Assembly: GCA_017400135.1 (NCBI GenBank)
Contig: JAFPVJ010000027.1
Location: 124,001-188,000 of the forward strand
Source: Bacteroidales bacterium
Lineage (GTDB): Bacteria > Bacteroidota > Bacteroidia > Bacteroidales > UBA932
Reading direction: 5' to 3'
DNA length: 64,000 nt
In this document: in pieces, positions 26,164-33,739 of the stretch
Position numbering within the stretch: position 1 is the stretch's first letter
How the letters are laid out: each line of letters begins with the position of its first letter
The notes under the pieces: generated by a model
The model's input: the letters and a program-made list of their open reading frames with translations, nothing else
Databases searched by the model: none
Told to the model about the DNA's origin: nothing
Made by a program: the position numbers and the translations under genes

Positions 26164-26757
26164 CTATCGTGCTTTTTCGAAGGCTTCGATCTTGTCTTTC
26201 TGCTCCAGGAGGTAATCGATGTCGTCCAGGGCGTTCATCAGGCAGTATTTCTTGTAGCCCGAGATGGGGAAACGCTCGCTGCGGCCGGTGGCCAGGTTGG
26301 TGACGGTCTCGGCGGGGACGTCGATGCGCACTTTCGTCAGCGGGTTGGCCGCGATGCTCGCGTGCAATTCGCGCAGGAAGTCCTCGCTGACCTCGACGGG
26401 GAGGACGAAATTGTTGAGTTCGTTCTGCTTGTGGATGTCCGCGAAGGAGGAGGCGATGACGGCCCGGAAGCCGTAGCCGGCGATGGCCCAGGCTGCGTGC
26501 TCGCGGCTGGATCCGCTGCCGAAGTTGGCTCCGGCGGCGAGGATGCAGCCCCCGTAGCGAGGGTCGTTGAGGACGAAGCCCGCCTTCGGGGATCCGTCGG
26601 CGTCGTAGCGCCAGTCGCAGAACAGATTGTCTCCGAAGAACTTTTCATCCCGCGTCGTAGCCTTCAGGAAGCGGGCCGGGATGATCTGGTCGGTGTCTAT
26701 GTTGTCGATCGGGAGCGGCACGCAGAAGCTCTCGATGATGTCGAATTTCTGTTTCAT
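26164..26757 (-). CDS. leuD: 3-isopropylmalate dehydratase, small subunit
   Basis: A 197-residue aconitase swivel-domain protein that pairs with LeuC to isomerise 2- to 3-isopropylmalate. It shows [17 protein letters not shown], then [17 protein letters not shown] (near residue 75) and a [12 protein letters not shown] segment. Length is normal for LeuD. The start overlaps the leuC stop by 4 bp (ATGA), consistent with stoichiometric translation. Confidence 0.97.
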   Translation of the reverse strand: MKQKFDIIESFCVPLPIDNIDTDQIIPARFLKATTRDEKFFGDNLFCDWRYDADGSPKAGFVLNDPRYGGCILAAGANFGSGSSREHAAWAIAGYGFRAVIASSFADIHKQNELNNFVLPVEVSEDFLRELHASIAANPLTKVRIDVPAETVTNLATGRSERFPISGYKKYCLMNALDDIDYLLEQKDKIEAFEKAR

Positions 26758-28121
26758 TTGAACTCTCTGGGATCGGTTACTTTACCTGTGACGGCGGCGG
26801 CCGCGGCGACGAGCGGGCTGGCGAGCAGCGTGCGAGAGCCGGGTCCCTGACGGCCTTCGAAGTTGCGGTTGCTGGTGGAAACGGCGTATTTTCCGGACGG
26901 AAACTTGTCATCGTTCATGGCCAGGCAGGCGGAGCAGCCCGGCTGACGGATCTCGAAGCCAGCGGCGGCCAGTTCCTTGTCCAGGCCTTCCGCTTCGATC
27001 TGGCGCTTGACGGCCCAGGAGCCGGGGACGAGCCAGGCGGTGACGTCCGGAGCCTTGTGACGGCCGCGCACGAGGGATGCGAAAGCCCGGAAGTCCTCGA
27101 TGCGCCCGTTGGTGCAGGCGCCGAGGAAGACATAGTCCACCGGATGTCCGATCAGGCGCTGTCCGGCCTCGAAACCCATATACGCCAGGGCTTTGGGATT
27201 CGCGTCTGCGGGAATCCGGCCGTCGATGGGCATGCCCATCCCCGGATTGGTGCCGTAGGTGATCATCGGCGGCACGTCGGCCGCGTCAAAGACGACCTCG
27301 CGGTCGAATACGGCGTCCGGGCCGCTCTGGAGCGTCTTCCACCAGGCCACGGCCTTGTCCCATTCCTCTCCCTTCGGGGCATATTCACGACCCTTCAGGT
27401 AGGCGAAAGTGGTCTCGTCGGGGGCGATGAATCCGCCCCGGGCGCCCATTTCGATCGAAAGGTTGCTCAGCGTCAGACGCCCCTCCATCGACAGGGCGCG
27501 GACGGCGGATCCGCGGTATTCCACGAAATAGCCGGTCGCGCCGGAGGTGGTGAGCTTCATCATCAGATACAGGGCCAGGTCCTTGGCGGTCACGCCCTTG
27601 CCCAACTCTCCCTCGATGCGGATGCTCATGGTCTTGGGTTTCTTCTGCAGGATGCACTGGGAGGCGAGGACCATCTCGACCTCGGAGGTCCCGATGCCGA
27701 AGGCGACCGCGCCCATCGCACCGTGGGTGGAGGTATGCGAGTCGCCGCAGACAATCGTCATGCCGGGCAGGGAAAGGCCCTTCTCGGGTCCGACGACGTG
27801 GATGATGCCGTTGTCGGGACTCATCATCCCGTAATAGGTCAGGCCGAACTCTCTGGCGTTGCGCTCCAGCGCATCCACCTGCGCCTTGGAGACCGGATCC
27901 TCGATGGGCTTGTCCTGGTCATGGGTCGGAGTGTTGTGGTCGGGCATGCAGTAGATGCGCTCCGGCCTCAGGCAGCGGATGCCGCGGGCACGGAGGCCGT
28001 CGAAGGCCTGCGGGGAAGTGACCTCGTGGCAATAGAGCCGGTCGATGTAGACCTGCTGCGGGCCGTCGGGGAGGTCGGACACCACATGGGCGTCCCATAT
28101 CTTATCGAAAAGGGTGTTCAT
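26754..28121 (-). CDS. leuC: 3-isopropylmalate dehydratase, large subunit
   Basis: The 455-residue catalytic subunit carries a 4Fe-4S cluster bound by cysteines seen in [10 protein letters not shown] (near residue 335) and in GCSACLAMN (near residue 395). Other family segments are [28 protein letters not shown] and [19 protein letters not shown]. Length is standard for LeuC. It overlaps leuA by 4 bp at its start and leuD by 4 bp at its end. Confidence 0.97.
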   Translation of the reverse strand: MNTLFDKIWDAHVVSDLPDGPQQVYIDRLYCHEVTSPQAFDGLRARGIRCLRPERIYCMPDHNTPTHDQDKPIEDPVSKAQVDALERNAREFGLTYYGMMSPDNGIIHVVGPEKGLSLPGMTIVCGDSHTSTHGAMGAVAFGIGTSEVEMVLASQCILQKKPKTMSIRIEGELGKGVTAKDLALYLMMKLTTSGATGYFVEYRGSAVRALSMEGRLTLSNLSIEMGARGGFIAPDETTFAYLKGREYAPKGEEWDKAVAWWKTLQSGPDAVFDREVVFDAADVPPMITYGTNPGMGMPIDGRIPADANPKALAYMGFEAGQRLIGHPVDYVFLGACTNGRIEDFRAFASLVRGRHKAPDVTAWLVPGSWAVKRQIEAEGLDKELAAAGFEIRQPGCSACLAMNDDKFPSGKYAVSTSNRNFEGRQGPGSRTLLASPLVAAAAAVTGKVTDPREFK

Positions 28122-29620
28122 TTGCCTGCGAATTTGTTGATGCAGTCGATATAGGCTTCGACGGCGGCGACGACGATGTCGGTGTTGGCACTGAAACCGT
28201 AGTACATCTTGCCGTCATGCTCGACCTGCATGTGGACCTTGCCCACGTCGTTGGATCCCTTGGTAATGTTCTGGATGGTGAATTCCTTGAGGGTCAGCGG
28301 GCGCTTGATGATGGCTTTGAGGGCGTTGATGGCGGCGTCGACCGGGCCGTTGCCGACGGCCGCCGCCTCGAACTTCTCGCCCGCGATATCCACGCCGATG
28401 CTGGCGACCGGACGCACGCCCATGCCGCTCGTGACCTGGAGGAAGTCCAGCTTGATGTGGTGGTCGGCGGCGCGCTCCATGCCGGCGAGCACGAGAAGGT
28501 CTTCGTCGTTGATCTCCTTCTTGCGGTCGGCGAGTTTCAGGAACTCCTGGTAGGTTTTGTCCAGTTTCTCGTCCGAGACCTTGACGCCCAGGGCCTCCAG
28601 GCGGGTGCGCAGGGCCGCGCGGCCGCTGCGGGCCGTCAGGACGATCGAGTTGCCGTCCAGGCCGATGTCGCGCGGATCGATGATCTCGTAGGTGGTCATG
28701 TTCTTGATGACGCCGTCCTGGTGGATGCCCGAGGAATGGGCGAAGGCGTTGCGGCCCACGATGGCCTTGTTGGCCTGGACGGGCATGTTCATCAGACTGG
28801 ACACGGTCCGGCTGAGGGGATAGATCTTGCGGGTGTTGATATTGGTCTCAAGGGCAATGTCGTTGTGGCTCTTGAGGATCATCGCGATCTCCTCGAGGGC
28901 GGTGTTGCCGGCCCTTTCGCCCACGCCGTTGATGGTCACCTCGCACTGGCGGGCGCCGTTGAGCAGGCCGGCCATCGTGTTGGCGGTGGCCATGCCGAGG
29001 TCGTTGTGGCAATGGGTGGAGATGATGGCGTTCTCAATGCCGACTACATTGTCGCAGAGGTACTTGATCTTGGCCCCATACTCTTCCGGCAGGCAGTAGC
29101 CCGTCGTGTCGGGGATGTTGACCACGGTGGCGCCGGCCTTGATCACGGCCTGGATGACCCTGGCGAGAAACTCGTTGTCCGTGCGGCCCGCATCCTCGGC
29201 GTAGAATTCGACGTCCTCGACGTATTTCTTGGCATACTTGACGGCCCGGACGGCGCGCTCGAGGATCTCTTCCCGCGTGGAGTTGAACTTGTATTTGATA
29301 TGGGTGTCGGACGTTCCGATGCCCGTGTGGATGCGCTTGTGCTTGGCATACTTGAGCGCTTCGAAGGCAACGTCGATGTCCTTCTCGATAGCCCGGGAGA
29401 GACTGCAGATGGTCGGCCAGGTCACGGCCTTGGAAATCTCGACGACGGAATTGAAGTCGCCGGGGCTGGAAATGGGGAATCCGGCTTCGATCACATCGAC
29501 GCCCAGCTCTTCCAGGGCCTTGGCGACCTGTATCTTCTCTACGGTGTTGAGCTGGCATCCGGGGACTTGTTCGCCGTCCCTGAGCGTGGTGTCGAAAATA
29601 TAAACGCGATCGTTCGACAT
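28118..29620 (-). CDS. leuA: 2-isopropylmalate synthase
   Basis: The 500-residue enzyme condenses acetyl-CoA with 2-ketoisovalerate, the committed step to leucine. The HMGL-type TIM barrel begins [17 protein letters not shown], carries the metal ligands in [14 protein letters not shown] (near residue 205) and has [16 protein letters not shown] LeuA dimer/regulatory domain (about residues 390-500) indicates feedback control by leucine. An AAGGAGGG ribosome-binding site (29629-29636) lies 8 nt before the ATG. It is first in leuACDB-ilvE. No second synthase (CimA-like) lies in the operon, unlike the arrangement I recall in some Bacteroides. Confidence 0.96.
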   Translation of the reverse strand: MSNDRVYIFDTTLRDGEQVPGCQLNTVEKIQVAKALEELGVDVIEAGFPISSPGDFNSVVEISKAVTWPTICSLSRAIEKDIDVAFEALKYAKHKRIHTGIGTSDTHIKYKFNSTREEILERAVRAVKYAKKYVEDVEFYAEDAGRTDNEFLARVIQAVIKAGATVVNIPDTTGYCLPEEYGAKIKYLCDNVVGIENAIISTHCHNDLGMATANTMAGLLNGARQCEVTINGVGERAGNTALEEIAMILKSHNDIALETNINTRKIYPLSRTVSSLMNMPVQANKAIVGRNAFAHSSGIHQDGVIKNMTTYEIIDPRDIGLDGNSIVLTARSGRAALRTRLEALGVKVSDEKLDKTYQEFLKLADRKKEINDEDLLVLAGMERAADHHIKLDFLQVTSGMGVRPVASIGVDIAGEKFEAAAVGNGPVDAAINALKAIIKRPLTLKEFTIQNITKGSNDVGKVHMQVEHDGKMYYGFSANTDIVVAAVEAYIDCINKFAGK

Positions 29621-29650
29621 AATACTAACCCTCCTTTTTAGGCGATATTC

Positions 29651-29680
29651 CTTGCAAGATATGAAAAATTTTTATTTTTG
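29651..29680 (+). promoter_or_regulatory. Candidate mutT promoter
   Basis: CTTG (29651-29654) and TATTTTTG (29673-29680) are 18 bp apart. The ATG at 29687 lies only 6 bp after the -7 box, so the mRNA would be leaderless or nearly so. It overlaps the divergent leuA promoter. Confidence 0.45.
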
Positions 29681-29684
29681 CAAA
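29654..29684 (-). promoter_or_regulatory. leuA promoter
   Basis: On the minus strand TTTG (29681-29684) is followed after 19 nt by TATCTTGC (29654-29661), a near match to TAnnTTTG. The predicted leader is about 27 nt, with no leader peptide or attenuator hairpin visible. Confidence 0.55.
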
Positions 29685-29686
29685 GT

Positions 29687-30082
29687 ATGAGGCACATCGA
29701 AGTAGTCGCCGCCGTGATTCGGCGGGAGAACCGTATCTTCGCGACACAGCGCGGATACGGGGACTGGAAGGACTGGTGGGAGTTCCCGGGCGGGAAGATC
29801 GAGCCGGGGGAGCACCCGCAGGATGCTTTGGTCCGGGAAATCCGCGAGGAACTGGATGCCGAAGTGGAAGTCGGGGCCCTGCTCAAGACGGTCGAATATG
29901 ACTATCCGGCCTTTCATCTGACCCTGCACTGCTTCTGGTGCGCCCTGGCAGGGGAGGCCCTGCATCTCAACGAGCACGAAGCCGCACGCTGGCTTTCCGC
30001 CTCCGAACTGGACTCTGTCCGCTGGCTTCCCGCCGACGAGGAGTTGATGCCGCTGATCGCCGAAGCGCTGGACCGGGATTGA
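29687..30082 (+). CDS. NUDIX hydrolase (MutT-like)
   Basis: A 131-residue NUDIX protein. The full GX5EX7REUXEEXGU box is present as GGKIEPGEHPQDALVREIREE (about residues 34-54, with the family Glu residues), preceded by WEFPG. Sequence resembles MutT-type enzymes that hydrolyse 8-oxo-dGTP and so limit A-to-C mutation, although other nucleoside diphosphate-X substrates are possible. I chose the ATG at 29687 (MRHIEVVAAVIRREN) over a TTG nine bases upstream that lies inside the -7 box. It converges on tRNA-Asp, with a shared terminator between them. Confidence 0.88.
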   Translation: MRHIEVVAAVIRRENRIFATQRGYGDWKDWWEFPGGKIEPGEHPQDALVREIREELDAEVEVGALLKTVEYDYPAFHLTLHCFWCALAGEALHLNEHEAARWLSASELDSVRWLPADEELMPLIAEALDRD

Positions 30083-30084
30083 AA

Positions 30085-30111
30085 CAAAAAAAGTCAGCCT
30101 TTCGACTGACT
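30085..30111. terminator. Terminator shared by mutT-like gene and tRNA-Asp
   Basis: A 6-bp stem (AGTCAG 30092-30097 with CTGACT 30106-30111) closes an 8-nt loop. On the minus strand it is followed by T7 and ends the tRNA-Asp transcript; on the plus strand the U tract is weaker (TATTTT). Confidence 0.6.
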
Positions 30112-30117
30112 ATTTTG

Positions 30118-30192
30118 CGGTGCGGACGAGACTCGAACTCGCGACCTCCGGCGTGACAGGCCGGCATTCTAACCAAGCTGAACTACCGCACC
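30118..30192 (-). tRNA. tRNA-Asp (anticodon GTC)
   Basis: The minus strand folds as a cloverleaf with acceptor GGTGCGG/CCGCACC, discriminator G (the aspartate identity base), anticodon loop CTGTCAC giving GTC, and T arm with GTTCGAGTC. CCA is not encoded. It has its own strong promoter upstream. Confidence 0.95.
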
Positions 30193-30228
30193 AGGATTTC
30201 AAATGTTGCTTTCCGCGGAAAGCGAATG

Positions 30229-30259
30229 CAAAGATAGGTACTTTTCGATAATCTGCAAA
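30229..30259 (-). promoter_or_regulatory. tRNA-Asp promoter
   Basis: On the minus strand TTTG (30256-30259), 19 nt, then TATCTTTG (30229-30236): a perfect match to the Bacteroidetes vegetative consensus, about 37 bp before the mature tRNA end. Confidence 0.75.
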
Positions 30260-30280
30260 TTTTTTTTCAAAATTCGCATG

Positions 30281-30850
30281 TCAGAAAATCTTCTTGATGC
30301 CGAGCGACACGATGCCCTGCATACCGACGCCCAATTCCAGGAAGCCCCGGACCGAATCGCCCCCGAAATCCATGCAGACCGGGGATATCTGGGCGGAAAA
30401 GGTCGGCTGACAATCACCGGAAAGGGCCAGGCCCAATCCTGCGCCAAGCTTTGAATACATCCCGAAATGCGGGTTGTCAAACCAGCGGAACCTCACCGTC
30501 GGCATGATGGATGCGAATCCAAGATCGTATGTACCGTTCTTAGTCTTGTTCCCGTCAGAGTCTTTTGAATAGGTGTTGGCCGTCATATACTCTCCGAAAA
30601 CAGATCCGCCATAGCCGAACCAGTTGTTCACCCAATGGTTGTATTCCACTCCAAGGCATCCGGTCATGATCGGATTCTCGAAATCGAAATGGCCTGCGGT
30701 GAACGCAACGCCCAGGACTCCACCGAAGATATAGGCGAACTGCGGAACGGTAAGCTGTGAATAGGTCAGGGCGAACTCGTCCTTCCGGTCGCGCCCGTAT
30801 AGGGAAGAGACCAGCAGCAATGACAGCAGGAAAACGGCAATCTTTTTCAT
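30281..30850 (-). CDS. Putative outer-membrane beta-barrel protein
   Basis: A 189-residue protein with a signal peptide (MKKIAVFLLSLLLVSSLYG). Alternating hydrophobic/polar strands rich in Gly, Tyr, Phe and Trp follow (for example NNWFGYGGSVFGEY, IMPTVRFRW, MYSKLGAGLGLALSG), and the protein ends in phenylalanine. These are features of small outer-membrane barrels. No specific family is recognised. It has its own -7 box and no co-directional neighbour closer than the 31-codon ORF 44 bp upstream. Confidence 0.65.
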   Translation of the reverse strand: MKKIAVFLLSLLLVSSLYGRDRKDEFALTYSQLTVPQFAYIFGGVLGVAFTAGHFDFENPIMTGCLGVEYNHWVNNWFGYGGSVFGEYMTANTYSKDSDGNKTKNGTYDLGFASIMPTVRFRWFDNPHFGMYSKLGAGLGLALSGDCQPTFSAQISPVCMDFGGDSVRGFLELGVGMQGIVSLGIKKIF

Positions 30851-30869
30851 GGCAAAGCAGTATTTGCCC

Positions 30870-30877
30870 CAAAGATA
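30870..30877 (-). promoter_or_regulatory. -7 box of the beta-barrel gene
   Basis: TATCTTTG on the minus strand, 19 bp before the ATG at 30850. No matching -33 element is visible. Confidence 0.45.
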
Positions 30878-30894
30878 AGAAAAAGATTTGTCGT

Positions 30895-30990
30895 TTACTC
30901 CTCGCAGCCCGTGAACTCCAGGTCCAGATCCAGGATCAACGCTTCGATTTCAGCGGAATTCTCAATCCAAGTTTTCAACTCTTTCGGCAT
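30895..30990 (-). CDS. Possible 31-residue small protein
   Basis: An ATG-to-TAA frame encodes MPKELKTWIENSAEIEALIL followed by a short acidic end, DLDLEFTGCEE. It is predicted to be mostly helical and ends in an acidic, single-cysteine tail. No family is recognised. Support comes from its context: a perfect TATCTTTG box 23 bp upstream, a 7-bp dyad further upstream, and no other gene to explain that promoter. It could also be chance in a 200-bp gap. Confidence 0.35.
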   Translation of the reverse strand: MPKELKTWIENSAEIEALILDLDLEFTGCEE

Positions 30991-31013
30991 GGCTTTATCG
31001 GTTTTTGTTGCTG

Positions 31014-31021
31014 CAAAGATA
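31014..31021 (-). promoter_or_regulatory. -7 box upstream of the 31-codon ORF
   Basis: TATCTTTG on the minus strand, exact match to TAnnTTTG. The TTTG motifs upstream are at 14 bp or less, outside the usual spacing. Confidence 0.4.
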
Positions 31022-31027
31022 AGGCGC

Positions 31028-31052
31028 CAAAGTGCCAAATACTGTCACTTTG
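31028..31052. repeat. 25-bp dyad CAAAGTG-N11-CACTTTG
   Basis: A perfect 7-bp inverted repeat (31028-31034, 31046-31052) located where the -33 region of the small-ORF promoter would lie. It is either an operator or a weak hairpin. Confidence 0.4.
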
Positions 31053-31063
31053 AAAAAATCTTC

Positions 31064-31089
31064 AAAAAAATCCGACCCAAAAGGCCGGA
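31064..31089 (-). terminator. Terminator of the susC-susD-tlpA-like operon
   Basis: On the minus strand a 7-bp stem (TCCGGCC/GGTCGGA, one G-U pair; 31071-31077 with 31083-31089) with a 5-nt loop is followed by T7 (31064-31070), 27 bp after the tlpA-like stop. Confidence 0.7.
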
Positions 31090-31115
31090 CTCTTTCATTT
31101 ATTACGGTTACAACC

Positions 31116-32183
31116 CTATTTCAGGATATCCTCCAGAGCCGCGCAGATCTGCTCGCCGCGAAGGTCGCGGCGCACGATGGTGCCGTCGGGGGCGAAGAGG
31201 ATCAGGTGCGGGATGGCGTTGACGCCATAAAGCTGGCTGGGGATCTTCGCACCGTCCAGGATCTGGGGCCAGGGGAGTCCCAGCTTGGCAAGCTCGGCCT
31301 CCGTGTCTTCCCGCTTGTCCGAAACGGCGATGCTCACCACGTCGAACCTGTCGCCGTGGAAAGCCTCCCAGGCCTTGCGGATGTAAGGCATTTCCGCCTT
31401 GCAGGGACCGCACCAGGAAGCCCAGTGGTCGAGCAGGATGTACTTGCCCTTGCCCACATAGTCCGAGAGCTTTATGTCCGTCCCGTCCGGATTGCCGCCG
31501 GGGACGGTGTAGTCGGTAAACATCTTGCCGGGAGCGGTATCGGCCAGGGCCTGGACGCGGGCGTAAGGTGCGCTGACCAGGCTGTGGTTGCGGATCGGCT
31601 CGGCAAGGATCTCGTACAGGCTGGCGAAGGCGTCGGAATTGACCATGGACAGATCGTTCATGATGATGGCGCCGAGGAGGTTGTCCTTGTTGGAACGGAC
31701 CATCGAATCGCACAGGGCGGTCTTGCCTTGGGTGCAGACGGCATTCAACTCGTCCCAGGCAACGCTGAATTCCGCAGGATTGAGTTCTGCTTTGCGGGCC
31801 GTCAGGGCCTCGCGGGCCTCCCGGCGCACCTTGTCGAAACCGTAGAAGCGCTCGTTGTAAGCATTGACGGCATCCATCATCGGCAGGCCGGAGGCCGTGC
31901 GCTCGTCGATGTTGACCGTCGCGGTACCCGGCTCGAGGATCATGCGGACCCGCTCCTTGCCGTTACCGACGGAAACGTAGGCTGGCTGGGGAATCTTCCC
32001 GGTGAAGGCGAACTTGCCGGCCGTCACGGCAGTGACACCCAGCGTGTCACTGCCGTCCAGGTCGATCAGGTAAACTTCGGCTCCGTCATCCTTGGTATAG
32101 ATACCGTCGATCCGGTACGCGTCCCGCTTGCAGGCGACCAGCGCGAGGATGGTGGCCAGGATGGCAAATAAACGCAGTTTCAT
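31116..32183 (-). CDS. TlpA-like thiol-disulfide lipoprotein with DUF4369 domain
   Basis: The 355-residue protein has a lipoprotein signal ending ALVAC. An N-terminal DUF4369-like region follows (GIYTKDDGAEVYLIDLDGSDTL) and then a C-terminal thioredoxin fold with active site WASWCGPCKAEMP (near residue 255). It would act as an oxidoreductase in the periplasm. It is the last gene of an operon with SusC- and SusD-like genes, an arrangement common in Bacteroidetes, where such proteins may help fold or service the receptor or its cargo. The target is unknown. Confidence 0.9.
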   Translation of the reverse strand: MKLRLFAILATILALVACKRDAYRIDGIYTKDDGAEVYLIDLDGSDTLGVTAVTAGKFAFTGKIPQPAYVSVGNGKERVRMILEPGTATVNIDERTASGLPMMDAVNAYNERFYGFDKVRREAREALTARKAELNPAEFSVAWDELNAVCTQGKTALCDSMVRSNKDNLLGAIIMNDLSMVNSDAFASLYEILAEPIRNHSLVSAPYARVQALADTAPGKMFTDYTVPGGNPDGTDIKLSDYVGKGKYILLDHWASWCGPCKAEMPYIRKAWEAFHGDRFDVVSIAVSDKREDTEAELAKLGLPWPQILDGAKIPSQLYGVNAIPHLILFAPDGTIVRRDLRGEQICAALEDILK

Positions 32184-32185
32184 CT

Positions 32186-33727
32186 TTAATAAACGTTTTG
32201 TTCGATGACACCTCCGCTCATATCGATCTCCGTCTTGGGAAGAGGGCAGGCCACGCGTGTGGAATTCTTCTCGAGCTTGTAAGTCTTGGTGGTACCCTTG
32301 TCGATGTTGCTGAGGTTGAACGTATAGAAAGTCTTTGTAAGGTCACCGACGTCGTCGAAAGAATCCTCGTTGGAATTCAGACGGCGTATGTCAAGTAAAC
32401 GGCGTGCAAAGGGCATTTCGCGGCGACGTTCTTCGAGTATCTTCTTCACGGCCTCCTCCTTGGAGGATGCGGTGAGGTTGATGACGTTTGCGGGGGCGTC
32501 CTTGTCCATACGGACGGCGCGCAGGCGGTTGACGGTCGTCATGGCCGCCGAGGTGTTGCCGGAGCGGGCCTCGCACTCCGCCTTGATGAGCAGCATCTCA
32601 GCCGTAGTGGGACCTGAAGGAATGCGGTCTTTCCAGAAGAAGATGTAAGCGGGAAGTTCTGCGTCGATGGTGTTGATGTATGCGAAGTTAGGCACAATAT
32701 GGTACTTGTAGCGGAGATCGTGCTCCTTGTCGTAGAGCGAAAGCAGCGACTCGCTCGGCATGTACCACCAGTTGCGGTCTTCGGCCATGCGGAAATACAT
32801 CAGTTCCTTCCACTGGAACATATACTCGTTGACGTTATTTGCCGATCCTATATACGTGTACGGGAAATTGACCGTCTCGGTGCGACCGTTGATGGTGACT
32901 ACCACCGGTGAGGGTGAGAAATACATATCCGTATTGTAATCGACCAGTTGGCTGTGTGCCGCGAGGGCGGCGTCCGCATATTTGAGTGCATTGGTGTAGT
33001 CATTGAGGTAGAGATAGAACCTCGCGGCAAAACCGTTTACGGCCGCCTTGTTGGCGCGGTAGTTCTTCCAGCGTCCGTTGGCGCTGTTCTGCGTCAGAGG
33101 GGTCTCGATCTTGAGTGCTTCGGCCAGGTCAGCCTCGATGAAATCGAAGGTCTCCTTAAGGCTGGCGCGCTTGAGCGACTCGTCGAACTGGGTGCTCTTC
33201 TTCAGTATGATTCCCTGCTTGTCTTCGTTGCCGGGAACATAGGGGAGGCAGTAAATCTGCGCCAGATACCACATTGCGTTGGCGCGGATGAAACAGGCTT
33301 CGCGCTTGATGCCCTCCCGCTCGCTGTCGGAAAGGCCGCTGACCTTGTCCGCATTCTCCAGGATGGCGTTTGCATAGAAGATTTTCTGGTATTCCGCTTT
33401 CCAGGTTATATCCGTGATATCGGGAATGAGTTCGGTGTCCCAGGTCGCGAAGCAGAGAGAAGTGGGTGTATAGCCCTCGCAGAAGTTGGAACCGGTCTTG
33501 TCATACCATGCGATGGAACACTCCTCGTCATCGGAGCCGTTGATCAGCCAGGGGCTGCTCTCCAGATAGAAGAGGGAGTAGTTGTTGAGCAGGGCATTTA
33601 GGTGTTCACCTGTCTCAATGACCACGGTCGTGCTCTTGCTGGGCTTAACATCCAGGAACTTGTCCACGCATCCACTCATGAGAAGGCATGCGGTCAAAAA
33701 TGCAGAGAGTATAATAATCTTTTTCAT
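32186..33727 (-). CDS. SusD/RagB family nutrient-binding lipoprotein
   Basis: A 513-residue surface lipoprotein (signal ending LLMSGC, then VDKFLDVKPSKST, the usual SusD start). It has tetratricopeptide-like helices in the middle (ALKYADAAL) and the C-terminal segment LLIKAECEARSGNTSAAMTTVNRLRAVR, which is a SusD signature. It forms the lid over the SusC-type transporter encoded 12 bp upstream. No glycoside hydrolase or peptidase is encoded in this operon, so the ligand cannot be guessed. Confidence 0.95.
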   Translation of the reverse strand: MKKIIILSAFLTACLLMSGCVDKFLDVKPSKSTTVVIETGEHLNALLNNYSLFYLESSPWLINGSDDEECSIAWYDKTGSNFCEGYTPTSLCFATWDTELIPDITDITWKAEYQKIFYANAILENADKVSGLSDSEREGIKREACFIRANAMWYLAQIYCLPYVPGNEDKQGIILKKSTQFDESLKRASLKETFDFIEADLAEALKIETPLTQNSANGRWKNYRANKAAVNGFAARFYLYLNDYTNALKYADAALAAHSQLVDYNTDMYFSPSPVVVTINGRTETVNFPYTYIGSANNVNEYMFQWKELMYFRMAEDRNWWYMPSESLLSLYDKEHDLRYKYHIVPNFAYINTIDAELPAYIFFWKDRIPSGPTTAEMLLIKAECEARSGNTSAAMTTVNRLRAVRMDKDAPANVINLTASSKEEAVKKILEERRREMPFARRLLDIRRLNSNEDSFDDVGDLTKTFYTFNLSNIDKGTTKTYKLEKNSTRVACPLPKTEIDMSGGVIEQNVY

Positions 33728-33739
33728 GACGCGTCGTTT

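Noticed and set aside
29621-29653. Leucine leader-peptide attenuator ahead of leuA
   Set aside because: The leader is only about 27 nt, with no Leu codon run and no terminator hairpin.
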